Shown piece by piece: positions 10,371-11,826 of a stretch of DNA of 11,826 bases. Below the pieces are notes generated by a model, which was not told the DNA's origin, did not search any database, and saw nothing but the letters and a program-made list of their open reading frames with translations. The DNA is from a bacterium (lineage in GTDB: Bacteria > JALSQH01). Made by a program: the position numbers and the translations under genes. Where the stretch lies: the NCBI GenBank assembly GCA_026985515.1, contig JALSQH010000091.1:1-11826 (forward strand), written 5' to 3'. How positions within the stretch are numbered: the stretch's first letter is position 1; the number at the start of each line of letters is the position of its first letter.

Positions 10371-10398
10371 ATTTTACAAAAATTACCATTTTATTCAA
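10371..10398 (-). promoter_or_regulatory. Possible sigma70-type promoter before the DUF465 gene
   Basis: In the A/T-rich gap after tsaB the minus strand has TTGAAT (10398-10393, overlapping the tsaB stop), a 16-base spacer, and TAAAAT (10376-10371). A transcript would begin near 10364, about 18 bases before the ATG, and would lead into the DUF465 gene and the ilv genes. A-T richness makes chance matches easy, so support is weak, but this is the only gap in the run where I see a two-box match. Confidence 0.25.
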
Positions 10399-11074
10399 TT
10401 TTTTCTCGCTTTTTCTTCTCAAAGTTAATTTCTGCATCCGACTTCCTTATGTAAAAAGGTTCCACAGGTTTGCCCCTGTAACCCCTCTTTATTTCCTCCA
10501 CAGCAATGATTGCCACACCGTATGAGACAGGTTTAACAACTTCAACCTTAACGAGATTATCTCTGCTCAATAAAATATCACCATATCTTGTCAATCCATC
10601 TCCTGTCATGTATATCTCTTCGTTGGGAAGCATTTCAAGCCACTTTGCTGGATTTATGACCCTCTCTTCCTTCACAACACTGATCTTCTTCCCCTCAACT
10701 CTGTAAAGAGCAGTATATATCTCTCCCTTCCTTGCATCTATTACCGGCGAAATATATCCTTCTCTCCCGGTGGAAAGAGCCATAGCTCTCAAAGTAATAA
10801 CTCCAACAACAGGAACATCCCTTCTGAAAGTTATTCCCAGAATTGAGGCAAGTCCAATTCTGAGACCTGTAAATGAACCGGGACCAATAGCCACACCCCA
10901 GCCATCAATTGAATCAATTGTAATGGAATTTTTTTCCAGAATTTGTAAAAGATTCGGGATAAAGACAGGAGAATGACTTTTCACCCTGAAGTTTGCCTGA
11001 TCAACTACCTCTCCGTTATGTAAAACAGTTATGCTTTCAAAGTTAACAGATGTATCAACACCTACGACAATCAT
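10391..11074 (-). CDS. tsaB: tRNA threonylcarbamoyladenosine (t6A) biosynthesis protein TsaB
   Basis: TsaB is the scaffold partner of TsaD in the bacterial complex that puts t6A on A37 of tRNAs reading ANN codons. It has the ASKHA fold but is not itself the catalyst. The 227-residue length is normal. Visible marks are the N-terminal strand VVGVDTS (3-9), the KSHSPVFIPNLLQIL helix, the signature GPGSFTGLRIGLA (64-76), which forms the TsaB-TsaD dimer interface, VIDARKGEIYTALY, and the C-terminal VEPFYIRKSDAE. The short basic tail (EKKKREKIE) is not conserved. The ATG at 11074 overlaps the stop of the rseP-like gene by four bases (ATGA), so the two are translationally coupled. tsaD, tsaE and rimI are not in the window. 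Confidence 0.95.
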   Translation of the reverse strand: MIVVGVDTSVNFESITVLHNGEVVDQANFRVKSHSPVFIPNLLQILEKNSITIDSIDGWGVAIGPGSFTGLRIGLASILGITFRRDVPVVGVITLRAMALSTGREGYISPVIDARKGEIYTALYRVEGKKISVVKEERVINPAKWLEMLPNEEIYMTGDGLTRYGDILLSRDNLVKVEVVKPVSYGVAIIAVEEIKRGYRGKPVEPFYIRKSDAEINFEKKKREKIE

Positions 11075-11826
11075 TTACCTGTACTTTTGACACTCTGTGT
11101 TGTCTGGTGGGTATGTTTACCCCAGACTCTTTTTATGTCATTTTTTGTTACTGCAAGTGTTAGCAGGATAAGAAATATAAATCCAATCTGAAGAGAAATA
11201 TTTATTACCTTTTCAGGTAAAGGCCTTCCCCTTATCGCTTCAATCAGGAAGAAGAGCAGGTATCCCCCGTCGAGAACAGGAATGGGAAGCAGATTCAGGA
11301 TTCCAAGTTGAAGACTTATGAAAGCCATTAAAAGAAGGAGTTCCCCAAGTCCCTTTTTTACAGCCTCTCCTGACACAACCGCTATTTGAATGGGGCCCCC
11401 AAGCACCTTCAGAGAAAGTTTCCCCGTTACAAGTTTTCCAATGATTTTGAAAGTAAGAATAAACATTTCGATATTCTTTTGAATCCCCCTTCTAACAGCC
11501 TGAGTAAAAGAATATCTTTTCAGAACCATCTCAGAAGGAGCGAGAATCCCTATTATCCTTCTCCCCTTTTCAACTTCTGGAATAACTCTGAACCTGAGAA
11601 TTTTTCCCCCTCTTTTCACAACCACGATGATGCTTCCTCTGCTCTCCCTTATTATTTTTCCTATGTCATACCACGAAGCTATCTTCACCCCGTTTATTTC
11701 TACTATTCTATCACCATCCTTGAGTCCCGCCTTTTCAGCAGGGGAGTCTTTTAAAACCTTTCCTATAACAGGAGGTCGATAAGGATACAGACCGAGAGTG
11801 TAGAGATCCACCGGTGATGGGAGGTG
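11071..11826 (-). CDS. rseP: RseP-type site-2 zinc metalloprotease, N-terminal part outside window
   Basis: The frame is open to the window end (252 codons including stop), so the first part, with the HExxH zinc site, lies beyond 11826. The GTG at 11811 is an internal valine, not a start. Present are a PDZ domain (about residues 18-88 of the visible part: PPVIGKVLKDSPAEKAGLKDGDRIVEINGVKI), then the C-terminal membrane half. That half holds LGGPIQIAVVSGEAV, a hydrophobic helix, and the third metal-ligand motif NLLPIPVLDGG, whose Asp completes the zinc site, followed by a last membrane segment ending TKNDIKRV. The family cuts membrane-anchored regulators such as anti-sigma factors within the membrane. 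A hydrophilic tail of about 15 residues (GKHTHQTTQSVKSTGK) follows NDIKRVW. The stop overlaps tsaB by four bases. Confidence 0.93.
   Translation of the reverse strand, partial: HLPSPVDLYTLGLYPYRPPVIGKVLKDSPAEKAGLKDGDRIVEINGVKIASWYDIGKIIRESRGSIIVVVKRGGKILRFRVIPEVEKGRRIIGILAPSEMVLKRYSFTQAVRRGIQKNIEMFILTFKIIGKLVTGKLSLKVLGGPIQIAVVSGEAVKKGLGELLLLMAFISLQLGILNLLPIPVLDGGYLLFFLIEAIRGRPLPEKVINISLQIGFIFLILLTLAVTKNDIKRVWGKHTHQTTQSVKSTGK

Noticed and set aside
11071-11811. A complete 246-residue protein starting at GTG 11811
   Set aside because: The frame continues upstream to the window end and the protease's zinc-binding N-terminal half must lie there, so this is a cut gene, not a short one.

Overview
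The window is a single run of twelve genes, all on the minus strand. In order of transcription (from 11826 down to 1) they are: 'rseP (cut by the window end) - tsaB - DUF465/YdcH-like small protein - ilvD - ilvB - ilvN - ilvC - pssA - leuA - gatC - gatA - gatB (cut by the window start)'. Most junctions are overlaps or gaps of 0-12 bases. The only larger gaps are 44 bases (tsaB/DUF465), 50 bases (DUF465/ilvD) and about 74 bases (gatC/gatA, with the start chosen here). No stretch over 300 bases lacks a gene, and I see no RNA gene, mobile element, CRISPR array, long repeat or convincing intrinsic terminator.

Organism: a bacterium, from GatCAB, TsaB, an S2P/RseP protease and consensus AAGGAGG-type ribosome binding sites. 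Proteins rich in Lys, Glu, Arg and Ile, frequent AGA/AGG arginine codons, compact spacing and short protein forms (for example a 551-residue IlvD) suggest a thermophile with moderate GC. From memory, the order rseP-tsaB next to ilvBNC-(psd)-pssA-leuA resembles Desulfobacterota/Nitrospirota-type genomes. I cannot place it more closely and that placement is tentative.

Function: ilvB/ilvN (acetohydroxyacid synthase), ilvC and ilvD form the common valine/isoleucine route as far as the 2-keto acids. leuA takes 2-ketoisovalerate into leucine synthesis. pssA, placed between ilvC and leuA, makes phosphatidylserine. gatC, gatA and gatB encode the three-subunit amidotransferase that converts Glu-tRNA(Gln) and/or Asp-tRNA(Asn) to the correctly charged forms. 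Upstream, rseP (intramembrane protease) and tsaB (tRNA t6A modification) end a separate housekeeping group, and a small coiled-coil DUF465 protein sits between the two groups.

This is a core housekeeping/biosynthetic region and I do not see a new defence, mobile or secondary-metabolism system. The points worth a second look are modest: the mixed operon make-up (pssA without psd; leuA coupled to gatC), an N-terminal extension on IlvN, a probable wrong default start for gatA with a hairpin in the gap, a hairpin covering the DUF465 ribosome binding site next to a possible promoter, and the absence of a visible attenuator or T-box in front of ilvD.
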